Source of the DNA: an uncultured Ligilactobacillus sp.
GTDB taxonomy: Bacteria > Bacillota > Bacilli > Lactobacillales > Lactobacillaceae
Assembly: GCA_934215475.1 (NCBI GenBank)
Contig: CAKPZY010000033.1
Span: 1-19,901, forward strand
DNA: 19,901 bases
Direction of reading: 5' to 3'
Positions 7,705-13,595 of the stretch are shown piece by piece; the stretch's first letter is position 1, and each line of letters opens with the position of its first letter. The translations under genes and the position numbers were made by a program. The notes under the pieces are model-generated. The model was not told the DNA's origin. It was given only the letters and a program-made list of their open reading frames with translations, and made no database searches.

Positions 7705-8466
7705 CTATTTTTCGATCCAACCGCCATCGATCGGAATAACAGCTCCGTGAATGTAATCGGCTTTGGCCGAGGCCAGAAATAATGTCAGATCCGCGACTTC
7801 TTCTGGTTTGGCCCAACGTGATGCCGGCGTTTCTTGGGCTACTTTTTTGGCCATAGCCGCATCACCTGCAAAATCTGCCTTGTTCATTGGCGTCTTAATG
7901 GCGCCAGGGGCAATACAATTGGCACGAATACCATGACTCGCATAGTCATAGTCTAACTGTTTTGTGTAGCCGACGATCGCATGCTTAGCTGCAGTGTAGA
8001 CAGCTCCGCCTCCCCCAGCTACTATACCTGCAATCGAAGCCATATTAACGATCACACCATGATTATGTTCCAGCATACTAGGTAAAAGATGGTTAGTTAG
8101 GCGAAACATGCTTTTTAAATTCGTGTCCATTACGTCATCCCACTGGGCTTCACTTGTCTCTAAGCTTGGTTTGTATCCATCCAAGATCCCTGCCGTGTTT
8201 AACAGAATATCGACTCGCTTCATACTTACCAGTGCTTGGTGAGCAAATTCTTTTAAAGCCTTGCCACTTCTAACGTCACAGTGTGCAAAGAAAAACCTTT
8301 CAGGATACTTGGCCGATAATTTTTGAACCAAACCTGTTTCCTGAATGTCACAGCCCCACACCTGTGCACCATTTTCCAAAAATAAACTGGCTTGAGTTGC
8401 ACCGATCCCGGATGCAACACCGGTAATCACTACATTTTGATTGCTAAGTTTCAAAGAACCTGCCAT
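7705..8466 (-). CDS. SDR family oxidoreductase
   Basis: A 253-residue classical short-chain dehydrogenase/reductase. The nucleotide-binding loop TGVASGIG is at 15-22, the acidic residue D40 at the end of beta-2 favours NAD(H) over NADP(H), and NTAG lies at 90-93. The catalytic tetrad is complete: N116, S144, Y157 and K161 (YTAAK). The C-terminal PIDGGWIEK motif is typical. In lactobacilli this subgroup is often called 3-oxoacyl-ACP reductase-like or 2,3-butanediol/alcohol dehydrogenase-like; the substrate cannot be read from the sequence. The start is ATG at 8466, which shares one base with the TAA stop of the DUF2829 gene (TAATG); an in-frame TTG further upstream lies inside that gene and was rejected. 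Translation is therefore probably coupled. Confidence 0.95.
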   Translation of the reverse strand: MAGSLKLSNQNVVITGVASGIGATQASLFLENGAQVWGCDIQETGLVQKLSAKYPERFFFAHCDVRSGKALKEFAHQALVSMKRVDILLNTAGILDGYKPSLETSEAQWDDVMDTNLKSMFRLTNHLLPSMLEHNHGVIVNMASIAGIVAGGGGAVYTAAKHAIVGYTKQLDYDYASHGIRANCIAPGAIKTPMNKADFAGDAAMAKKVAQETPASRWAKPEEVADLTLFLASAKADYIHGAVIPIDGGWIEK

Positions 8467-8690
8467 TAATCGACCAACTCCCAATCATCCGCTAAAACAT
8501 CGCAAGAATTTGGCATGAATTGCGACAAGGCCGGCTCTTCTTTGGTTCTGATCAAAAAATATGGGTTAATGGTCTCTCCGTTTCTAACATCGCCGCTCAC
8601 AACGAAAATATACTCTTCGCCGCTTGTCCAACTCGCACGAACTGCTTTTCTACCAGCTTTCAAAGCAGGCAAAATCTTTTCAAAAGTCAT
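8466..8690 (-). CDS. DUF2829 (Tad2-like) small protein
   Basis: A 74-residue protein starting MTFEKILPALKAGRKAVRASW, with a middle segment INPYFLIRTKE and the end CDVLADDWELVD. The opening FEKILPALKAGRK-x-R-x-W and the terminal LADDWE are the hallmarks of DUF2829. Phage members of this family (Tad2) inhibit Thoeris defence by sequestering cyclic ADP-ribose signal molecules; many other members sit in phages or bacterial genomes with no known role. Whether this one binds a nucleotide is not known. The start ATG at 8690 has AGGAGG about 7 nt upstream. The stop overlaps the SDR start by one base. A strong promoter lies just upstream inside the end of queT, so the pair can be expressed without queT. 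Confidence 0.88.
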   Translation of the reverse strand: MTFEKILPALKAGRKAVRASWTSGEEYIFVVSGDVRNGETINPYFLIRTKEEPALSQFMPNSCDVLADDWELVD

Positions 8691-8723
8691 TTTTAGCCTC
8701 CTTCCAGCATATCTTCTCCAGTC

Positions 8724-8752
8724 ACTATAAAACATTAAACTTAGGCTGACAA
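8724..8752 (-). promoter_or_regulatory. Strong promoter for the DUF2829-SDR pair
   Basis: On the minus strand TTGTCA (8752-8747), a 17-bp spacer and TATAGT (8729-8724) match five of six positions each. The start of transcription would fall near 8717, giving a leader of about 27 nt. The -35 overlaps the final codons of queT. Confidence 0.75.
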
Positions 8753-9232
8753 ATCGAACCGTTTTGAAATAAGATAACATACAACTGCACCAAGCGTCAT
8801 CGCCAAAAACTCACCAATACCAACCGTCAGATAAGTCCACCAAAACGGAAATTGACTGACAATATGCAATTCCAAAGCTACGCTCCATGTCATCAGCGTA
8901 CAAATTACGACTGAGATCGTTAATTTAAGCGGCAATGAATTAGTGTAGCGGCTTAAAAGCCAACTCAATGTCGTCATCACTAGTGTACCGAGCGTCCCGA
9001 AAATAACATCTACAACGCCCATTGATGACCAGAGATTGGCAATAAGACACCCTAGAGTTAGCGCCCAAATGTAACGCTTGTTGAAAACTACCAAGTTATT
9101 CAGCATTTCCGACAAGCGTAACTGAATCGGCCCGAACGCCCAGGGGATAAAGGCCACTGTCAAAACCACGTACACCGCGGCTACCAAAGCCGCTTTTGTT
9201 AAGTCAGAAAGAGTATTTTTTGTTTTTTCCAC
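8741..9232 (-). CDS. queT: QueT queuosine-precursor ECF transporter S component
   Basis: A 163-residue integral membrane protein with about five to six hydrophobic segments. The signature GPIQLRLSEML (34-44) and the pattern GCLIANLWSS with GVVDVIFGTLGTL (61-84) identify the QueT family (COG4708). As an S component it would bind preQ1 or preQ0 and work with the shared EcfA-EcfA'-EcfT module, which is not in this window. The start is GTG at 9232, with AGGAGG at 9242-9247. That ribosome binding site is part of the 3' tail of a preQ1-I riboswitch directly upstream, so translation is probably shut off when the precursor is plentiful. The match between riboswitch ligand and transported compound strengthens both calls. 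Confidence 0.95.
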   Translation of the reverse strand: MEKTKNTLSDLTKAALVAAVYVVLTVAFIPWAFGPIQLRLSEMLNNLVVFNKRYIWALTLGCLIANLWSSMGVVDVIFGTLGTLVMTTLSWLLSRYTNSLPLKLTISVVICTLMTWSVALELHIVSQFPFWWTYLTVGIGEFLAMTLGAVVCYLISKRFDLSA

Positions 9233-9241
9233 GATGAAAAA

Positions 9242-9280
9242 CCTCCTAGTTTTTTTAGGTGGGATGTTTACGAACCACCA
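9242..9280 (-). ncRNA. preQ1-I riboswitch (translational)
   Basis: On the minus strand the 5-bp stem GGTGG/CCACC (9279-9275 with 9262-9258) encloses a loop reading TTCGTAAACATC. An A-rich tail, TAAAAAAACTAGGAGG, follows and ends in the Shine-Dalgarno sequence. The loop (TCG...AAC) and the tail (AAAAC-x-AGG) agree with known class I preQ1 aptamers. In them the tail folds into an H-type pseudoknot when ligand is bound. Here this would hide AGGAGG and block queT translation. Only about 39 nt long, as expected for this class. Confidence 0.87.
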
Positions 9281-9286
9281 TTTACA

Positions 9287-9314
9287 AGTATAAATTAAAA
9301 ATTCTAGTTAGCAA
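9287..9314 (-). promoter_or_regulatory. Promoter of the preQ1 riboswitch-queT unit
   Basis: On the minus strand TTGCTA (9314-9309), a 16-bp spacer and TATACT (9292-9287) are followed by the aptamer about 7 nt later, so transcription would begin just before the first riboswitch stem. Confidence 0.7.
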
Positions 9315-9346
9315 TAAAAGTTGCAAAAAATATTTTACGAATGACT

Positions 9347-9421
9347 AAATAGTAATTATTTTGCGTTTCACCTGCAGACATTTATGCTAGCCGTTTTTTG
9401 TAAATAGTAATGGTTCCACTT
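9347..9421 (+). promoter_or_regulatory. Pair of Zur-like boxes (tentative)
   Basis: AAATAGTAATTATT (from 9347) and AAATAGTAATGGTT (from 9402) share a 10-bp core. Compared with the Bacillus Zur operator they agree at about 15 and 14 of 20 informative positions. A zinc-responsive repressor would suit the downstream transporter. Both lie upstream of the -35, so the mode of action is unclear. Confidence 0.35.
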
Positions 9422-9437
9422 ATCACCGTTTAACAGC

Positions 9438-9466
9438 TTGACAGGGGCATTTATAACCGGTAGCAT
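9438..9466 (+). promoter_or_regulatory. Promoter of the metal ABC transporter operon
   Basis: A perfect -35 TTGACA (9438-9443), a 17-bp spacer and TAGCAT (9461-9466). The leader would be about 85 nt. The ribosome binding site before the ATG at 9559 is weak. Confidence 0.7.
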
Positions 9467-9558
9467 ATAGCAAGTAAATCAATAAATTGGTTCAATTAAC
9501 TAATTTTTCAGAAAACTTGTAACCAATAACAATACTTAAAAAAGCGAGTACTGATCAT

Positions 9559-10218
9559 ATGACAAATATTCTAAGAGTTACACACCTAGATTTAAATATT
9601 CCTGAACGCCAATTATTTTCTAATTTAAATTTTTCGATTCCTCGAAATAAATTGACCTGTATCACCGGGGAAAACGGCGTCGGTAAATCTACTCTCATCA
9701 AACATTTATTGGAAGATTTGGAGCATCACCACACACAGCACGCACATTTCGCGATCAACCGCTCCAAAATCCAGTATGTGCCGCAATTACGCAATGTCGA
9801 TGACGATTACTCCCTATGCATTCGCGACTTTGTTGCCTTCGGACTCAAAAAACGTCTGCTGCCATGGAAGACGAAAAAAATGAAGGAGAAACTGCAAAAT
9901 GTTTTAGTATCAACGAGGCTCACTAAAATTGCTGATGAACCGCTTGGACACGCCTCAGGGGGGGAAAGGCAAAGAGCGTACTTAGCTCAAGCTTTGTGTG
10001 CTGATCCACAGTTGCTGATCCTCGACGAAGCAACTGCGAGCCTAGATGGAGACTCAAAAAATTTCTTTTTGAAGTTGCTGAAAAAATTCGTGCGTGAAAA
10101 TGGTTTAACGGTCGTTTTTATTACTCATGACCCGGAGCTGATCGAAAAATACTGTGATTACGAACTAAATTTGCATGATCACACTTCCACCATGACTAAA
10201 AAGGAGGCTGCTCACTAA
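9559..10218 (+). CDS. Metal-type ABC transporter ATP-binding protein (ZnuC/AdcC-like)
   Basis: A 219-residue ABC ATPase. Walker A GENGVGKST is at 37-45, the Q-loop at VPQL (74-77), the signature ASGGERQRAYLAQAL at 132-146 (with GGER in place of the usual GGQ), Walker B LLILDEATASLD at 152-163 and the switch His at 190 (FITHD). The pattern of short length and partner permease fits the zinc/manganese (ZnuC, AdcC, MtsB) group. A short His-rich stretch, EHHHTQHAH (55-63), lies between Walker A and the Q-loop, which is unusual and could bind metal. The start ATG at 9559 has only a poor ribosome binding site. The stop overlaps the permease start by one base (TAATG). No substrate-binding protein gene is present, so it may be supplied from elsewhere. 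Confidence 0.9.
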   Translation: MTNILRVTHLDLNIPERQLFSNLNFSIPRNKLTCITGENGVGKSTLIKHLLEDLEHHHTQHAHFAINRSKIQYVPQLRNVDDDYSLCIRDFVAFGLKKRLLPWKTKKMKEKLQNVLVSTRLTKIADEPLGHASGGERQRAYLAQALCADPQLLILDEATASLDGDSKNFFLKLLKKFVRENGLTVVFITHDPELIEKYCDYELNLHDHTSTMTKKEAAH

Positions 10219-11018
10219 TGCTCCAATACAACTTTATGCGCTATGCTTTCATTGCCGGCATTTTTATTGCCTTGATATGTGCTTATATGGGAGTCTTCGT
10301 CGTAGCACGCCAAACTTCTTTTTTTACTCACACCCTGTCCGAAATTGGCTTTTCAGGCGCCTCGTTTGGCGTGTTTGTCGGAATCGCTCCTTTATTTGGG
10401 ATGCTCCTTTTCACATGTGCCAGCGGTTTATTGATTGGACTGTCAGGTGAAAAAGTTGGGCGGCGCGAGGCCTCGATCAGTGTTTTCTCTGGCCTGTTTC
10501 TCGGGTTGGGGATACTCTTCTTGTCACTCTCGCAAAATCAATCCAACTATGCAACAAGTATCTTGTTTGGAAGTATCGTCGGGATCGACCGTACAAATGT
10601 GATGACATTAGTTTTGCTGAGCATCTTGTTGCTGATCATTGTTGCTTTTCTATTTCGTCCCTTAGCTTACAATTCCTTTGATGCTCAGGGCGCCGAGTAC
10701 AACCAGCGCTTTAACCAGCTGATCTCCATTATTTTTTTACTACTCTTGGCTTTGACCATCAGCATTACGGCTCAGATCATCGGTGCTCTGCTGATCTTTG
10801 TCCTGCTTACTATTCCCGCTCAGGCAGCCAAATATTTCGTTCATTCCTTGAATAAAATGATCGCCTTAAGTTTTGTTTTCGTTCTGCTTGGGGTGTGGCT
10901 TGGGCTTTACCTAAGTTTTCTAACAGATTGGCCAGTCAGTTTCTTCATTACAGTTATTGAAGCATCATTATACGGAAGTGCCACATTGAAACAAAAAATT
11001 AGCACAGCTCATAAATAA
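10218..11018 (+). CDS. Metal ABC transporter permease (ABC-3 / ZnuB family)
   Basis: A 266-residue membrane protein with about seven to eight hydrophobic segments. The N-terminal YNFMRYAFIAGIFIALICAY and following RQTSFFTHTLSEIGFSGAS (the family usually has HALSHxGFAG) place it in the ABC-3 family of zinc, manganese or iron permeases. The second His of that motif is Glu here. The segment AQIIGALLIFVLLTIPAQAA is another family mark. The start ATG overlaps the ATPase stop, with AAGGAGG at 10201-10207. It ends in a terminator overlapping its own last codons. Together with the ATPase it forms a two-gene importer unit; zinc is the most likely cargo given possible Zur-like boxes, but this is inferred. 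Confidence 0.9.
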   Translation: MLQYNFMRYAFIAGIFIALICAYMGVFVVARQTSFFTHTLSEIGFSGASFGVFVGIAPLFGMLLFTCASGLLIGLSGEKVGRREASISVFSGLFLGLGILFLSLSQNQSNYATSILFGSIVGIDRTNVMTLVLLSILLLIIVAFLFRPLAYNSFDAQGAEYNQRFNQLISIIFLLLLALTISITAQIIGALLIFVLLTIPAQAAKYFVHSLNKMIALSFVFVLLGVWLGLYLSFLTDWPVSFFITVIEASLYGSATLKQKISTAHK

Positions 11019-11030
11019 TCCTGTGCTTTT
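11001..11030 (+). terminator. Terminator of the metal ABC operon
   Basis: A 7-bp stem AGCACAG/CTGTGCT (11001-11007 and 11021-11027), whose left arm overlaps the end of the permease gene, is followed by TTTT and a T-rich stretch. Confidence 0.75.
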
Positions 11031-11146
11031 CAATTCTTTTCATTTTTTGCCCAAATTACTTAGCTATAAAAAGGTTGCTATTAAAGGTTTTCGCAAGATT
11101 CTTAAGGTGTTTTCAGTAAATGTGACTTCTATTTTCACAAGCACTG

Positions 11147-11155
11147 TGGTATATT
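11147..11155 (+). promoter_or_regulatory. Extended -10 promoter of folT
   Basis: TGGTATATT carries an extended -10 (TGn) element and hexamer TATATT (11150-11155). No good -35 is seen, as is common with extended -10 promoters. Transcription would start near 11161, exactly at the riboswitch. Confidence 0.6.
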
Positions 11156-11161
11156 TTAACA

Positions 11162-11250
11162 GTTAGGGGTAGGAACGATAACGTTAAGGGCCGGTGGAAC
11201 GGAATGTGAACACCGGCAGAAGGACTTCCGTCATGAGTCCGCGCTATTTT
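11162..11250 (+). ncRNA. Tetrahydrofolate (THF) riboswitch
   Basis: The conserved core ACGTTAAG (11181-11188) is followed by a perfect 7-bp stem GCCGGTG/CACCGGC (11190-11196 with 11211-11217) and a loop with CGGAATG. Helix P2 can form between ATAACG (11078+100: 11178-11183) and CGTCAT (11229-11234). The loop CGGA (11200-11203) is complementary to TCCG (11238-11241), matching the known L3 pseudoknot of class I THF aptamers, where GGGATG pairs with CATCC. The gene downstream encodes a folate transporter, which agrees with the ligand. I cannot run a covariance model, so exact edges are approximate. Confidence 0.82.
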
Positions 11251-11276
11251 TCCGCATTCACCAAAAATGAAAATTC

Positions 11277-11346
11277 AAGGTGCTTGTCTCCCCCTTAAAC
11301 AGGCTTGGCACTTTAAAAGTGTGAAGTCGAATAATTTACAGGGAGA
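11277..11346 (+). promoter_or_regulatory. Expression platform with anti-Shine-Dalgarno element
   Basis: A hairpin can form from AAGGTGC and GTCT with AGGC and GCACTTT (11277-11314). Its loop region TCTCCC (11287-11292) is perfectly complementary to GGGAGA (11341-11346), the folT ribosome binding site. The two structures compete, which suggests translational control by the upstream aptamer. Inferred by eye. Confidence 0.55.
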
Positions 11347-11354
11347 TGTTTATT

Positions 11355-11894
11355 ATGACGATGCTTTCTTGGAGAAGTCCTAAGCTAACAACTAGGACTA
11401 TGACTTTAGCAGCCTTTTTGATAGCTTTGAATGTCGTTTTGGCAAAGTTGTCAGTCGGCTCGGATTCATTGGTCAAATTTAGTTTTGGTTTTATTGCAAC
11501 CATTTTGATCGGCTATTTTCTAGGGCCCTGGTTGGGTGGAGTGACTAAGATCTTGTTTGACCTGATTGCCAATACCATTCTCGCGACCGGCGCTCAATTT
11601 TTCATCGGCTATACACTGACTGCCTTTATTGCCGGCATGATCGCAGGAATGTTCTTGCACGATCATAAGTTGAGTTGGCAACGTTTAGCAGCTTATGAAG
11701 CTGTTCAAATATTGATCACCAACATTTTTTTCAATACCCTTTGGATCCACGTTTTGTACCACGCTCCTTGGGTCGCACTTCTTGCAGTGCGAGGTCCTAA
11801 GAATTTGATTATGTTCCCAATAGAAGTGATCTTGGGATTTATGGTACTAAAAAGCGTCGAGCACCTAAATTTATCCGTAACAAATGAAAAATAA
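11355..11894 (+). CDS. folT: Folate ECF transporter S component FolT
   Basis: A 179-residue membrane protein with about five to six hydrophobic segments. The N-terminal SWRSPKLTTRTMTLAAFLIA and the conserved KFSFGFIATILIGYFLGPW, together with the C-terminal RGPKNLIMFPIEVILGF, match FolT of lactic acid bacteria. It binds folate and works with the shared EcfA-EcfA'-EcfT module, which is absent here. Two ATGs exist: 11346 is directly adjacent to GGGAG (11341-11345), so it cannot be used with it; 11355 is 9 nt away and is my choice. A THF riboswitch precedes it and a terminator follows, so it is monocistronic. Together with queT it is one of two ECF S components in the window. Confidence 0.93.
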   Translation: MTMLSWRSPKLTTRTMTLAAFLIALNVVLAKLSVGSDSLVKFSFGFIATILIGYFLGPWLGGVTKILFDLIANTILATGAQFFIGYTLTAFIAGMIAGMFLHDHKLSWQRLAAYEAVQILITNIFFNTLWIHVLYHAPWVALLAVRGPKNLIMFPIEVILGFMVLKSVEHLNLSVTNEK

Positions 11895-11903
11895 TTTGAA
11901 TAC

Positions 11904-11944
11904 AAAAAAGCCGTGACTGTTTCAACCGAAGCCCACGGTTTTTT
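11904..11944. terminator. Terminator after folT
   Basis: AAAAAAG then CCGTG (11911-11915) pairs with CACGG (11934-11938) followed by TTTTTT (11939-11944). The A run in front makes it able to work in both directions. Folding the A and T runs gives an extended stem. Confidence 0.85.
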
Positions 11945-12042
11945 CTATTCAAACATAACATTACAATTTTTTGCAAAAATATTTTTTGAATGTTTGCCAC
12001 TAGCAGCCTTTAAACTTATACCAGCTGCTTGCGGCAACTTTT

Positions 12043-12071
12043 TTGTCTTTCAAAAGTCAGCTCGCTATACT
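12043..12071 (+). promoter_or_regulatory. Promoter of the macrodomain gene
   Basis: TTGTCT (12043-12048), a 17-bp spacer and TATACT (12066-12071), about 25 bp before the start codon. Confidence 0.65.
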
Positions 12072-12094
12072 GAGATTAATGTCAAAAGAAAGAA

Positions 12095-12601
12095 GTGAAT
12101 AATTTGAACCGAATTTCAGTGATTCAAGGGGACATTACTCAGCAAAAAGTAGACGCCATCGTTAATGCTGCTAACACAGGTTTGCGTGGAGGCGGCGGTG
12201 TTGACGGTGCCATCCACCGAGCTGCGGGACCGCAACTGGATATTGCCTGCCGCAAATTAAACGGCTGTAAAACCGGTCAAGCCAAAACAACTCCTGGTTT
12301 TAATTTACCCGCTAAATATATTATTCATACCCCTGGCCCGGTCTGGCGTAATGGTAACCACGGCGAAGCTAGTTTACTGGCTAGTTGTTACCGCCAGTGC
12401 CTTATTCAAGCACAAGATCACTACTGCCAAAGTATTGCTTTTCCATCTATAAGCACTGGCATCTATGGTTTTCCTCTAAACAAAGCTGTTCAGATCGCCA
12501 TTAAAACTGTCAAAGACTTTGAACCAAAGTGTCATGTGATCTTTGTATGCTTTGACGCTGTGACCTATCGGACTTATCAAAAAGCTTTGGGCGATGATTA
12601 A
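12095..12601 (+). CDS. Macrodomain protein (O-acetyl-ADP-ribose deacetylase-like)
   Basis: A 168-residue single macrodomain of the YmdB/MacroD type. QGDITQQKVDAIVNAAN (11-27) carries the conserved Asp and Asn, GGGGVDGAIHRAAG (32-45) is the catalytic loop with Asp38 at the expected place, and SISTGIYGFP (118-127) is the distal-ribose loop. The family binds ADP-ribose and hydrolyses O-acetyl-ADP-ribose or mono-ADP-ribosyl bonds. The start is GTG at 12095, where a purine-rich stretch (AAAGAAAGAA) gives only a weak ribosome binding site; TTG at 12104 is an alternative. The stop is 1 bp from the stop of the convergent UDG-family gene and no terminator lies between them. No sirtuin or lipoate partner gene is adjacent, unlike SirTM-linked macrodomains. 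Confidence 0.93.
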   Translation: MNNLNRISVIQGDITQQKVDAIVNAANTGLRGGGGVDGAIHRAAGPQLDIACRKLNGCKTGQAKTTPGFNLPAKYIIHTPGPVWRNGNHGEASLLASCYRQCLIQAQDHYCQSIAFPSISTGIYGFPLNKAVQIAIKTVKDFEPKCHVIFVCFDAVTYRTYQKALGDD

Positions 12602-12602
12602 T

Positions 12603-13187
12603 TTATTTTTCCAAAATTGTCTGTACACGATTTTGCAGATCCGGAATAACCTGTTCTTCAAACCACGGATTATTTTTAAGCCACCGTCTATTCCTCGGTG
12701 ATGGATGAACTAAGGGAAAATAATCAGGAAGATAATTCTGATAAGCATGGATCGCATCTGCTAATCGTGTGCTCTTCTTTAGATTTAAGTAATAGCGACA
12801 GGCATAACTTCCAACTAGGATCGTTAATTCAATTTTGGGCATGGTCAGCCGTAACGGCCCATGCCATTTATCAGCAAACCCAATTCGCGGCGGGAGGTCG
12901 CCGCCTTTACCCGTGCCAGGAAAATAAAAATCCATCGGGATAATTCCAATCAAACCTGAATGATAAAATTGGTCCCGTGAAACCCCCATCCAATCTCTTA
13001 ACAGGTCCCCGCTGCGGTCATTCCAAGTCAAACGTGTTTTTTCTGCTACTCTGCCAGGTGCTTGTCCAACAACGAGGATCCTGGCATCTGGACTAGCCAA
13101 AAATAAAGGAGCGATCCCTCTCCTGGTGTATTCACTGTTTTGCGGGTCTGCTTTGATCATTTGAATAATTTTGGCAATTTGGTTCAA
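12603..13187 (-). CDS. Uracil-DNA glycosylase superfamily protein
   Basis: A 194-residue protein of the UDG fold. Motif I reads VVGQAPGRVAEKTRLTWNDR (39-58), in which GQAPG replaces the classic GEAPG or GQDPYH, and motif III reads HPSPRNRRWLKNNPWFE (161-177). The length and motifs match the COG1573-type UDG-like proteins common in lactobacilli. Glycosylase activity on uracil is likely but not proven for this branch; the motif I residue following GQAPG is unlike family 1 enzymes. It would act in base-excision repair in the cytoplasm. The start is TTG at 13187 with AGGAGG (13197-13202) about 9 nt upstream. A TTGACA...TAGTAT promoter with a long spacer (19 bp) lies just ahead. Confidence 0.88.
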   Translation of the reverse strand: MNQIAKIIQMIKADPQNSEYTRRGIAPLFLASPDARILVVGQAPGRVAEKTRLTWNDRSGDLLRDWMGVSRDQFYHSGLIGIIPMDFYFPGTGKGGDLPPRIGFADKWHGPLRLTMPKIELTILVGSYACRYYLNLKKSTRLADAIHAYQNYLPDYFPLVHPSPRNRRWLKNNPWFEEQVIPDLQNRVQTILEK

Positions 13188-13205
13188 GGAAAGTTTCCTC
13201 CTCTA

Positions 13206-13236
13206 TACTAACGGGTTTTAATTTGCTGCTGTCAAA
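13206..13236 (-). promoter_or_regulatory. Candidate promoter of the UDG-family gene
   Basis: On the minus strand a perfect TTGACA is followed, after a long 19-bp spacer, by TAGTAT. The transcript leader would be very short and would begin near the AGGAGG. Confidence 0.45.
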
Positions 13237-13249
13237 TTCATAGTAAAAC

Positions 13250-13307
13250 AAAAAGCAGTCGCCGACAATAAATAGCCAAGTGCTACTTAAATGTCAACGG
13301 ATGCTTT
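13250..13307. terminator. Bidirectional terminator-like hairpin
   Basis: CAAAAAGCA then TCGCCGAC (13249-13267) can pair, with G-U pairs, with GTCAACGGATGCTTTTTTG (13292-13310). T runs follow on both strands. A second small stem TAGC/GCTA lies in the loop. No gene that reads into it from the plus side is known, so its purpose is open. Confidence 0.5.
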
Positions 13308-13578
13308 TTTGCCCCTGCCAAGGGTTTCATTATAGCATATTTCATTGGCCAATCATTAATATGTCCAAGCAAAATAAGCTTTTTGTTGGATGACATGAGC
13401 ATTTTAATTTTTTGTATATTGGAATGTTGTAACCTTTTTGCTTTTCTGCTTATTTAGGGCACAACCTGCTAATTTCCAAAAACATTTACATAAAACATCT
13501 AAATGACTTTTACGACAGGTAAAGGCAGCTAAACAACTATAATAATCAACTTTGCAAACCTTAAAGCCTTAAGTAATG

Positions 13579-13595
13579 TGTAACTTTTCTGTAAT
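13579..13595 (+). promoter_or_regulatory. WalR (YycF/VicR) binding box
   Basis: TGTAAC-TTTTC-TGTAAT fits the direct-repeat consensus TGTWAH-N5-TGTWAH exactly. WalRK controls wall hydrolases in low-GC Gram-positives, which suits the LysM-NlpC/P60 gene downstream. TATAAG (13608-13613) lies 12 bp after the box, so the box would overlap the -35 region. Confidence 0.65.

Larger units (their letters stand above)
9233..9558. other. Divergent regulatory region, queT / metal ABC transporter
   Basis: No gene is seen. On the minus strand it carries the queT promoter and preQ1 riboswitch. On the plus strand it carries the transporter promoter and two copies of AAATAGTAAT (9347-9356 and 9402-9411) that resemble Zur-type half sites. 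Confidence 0.7.
11019..11354 (+). other. folT leader region
   Basis: This 336-bp stretch has no gene. It holds the operon terminator tail, an extended -10 promoter, a THF riboswitch and an expression platform (hairpin plus anti-Shine-Dalgarno element) before folT. Confidence 0.8.

Noticed and set aside
8467..8484. Upstream TTG start (8484) for the SDR gene
   Set aside because: It lies inside the DUF2829 coding region; the ATG at 8466 overlaps its stop exactly, which is the usual coupled layout.
8691..8780. N-terminal extension of the DUF2829 gene to 8780
   Set aside because: It would overlap queT. The ATG at 8690 has a perfect AGGAGG and begins exactly where the domain begins.
9494..9510. 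AdcR/ZitR-type operator (TTAACTAATTTT)
   Set aside because: It agrees with only about 9 of 12 positions in a very AT-rich region, so chance is likely.
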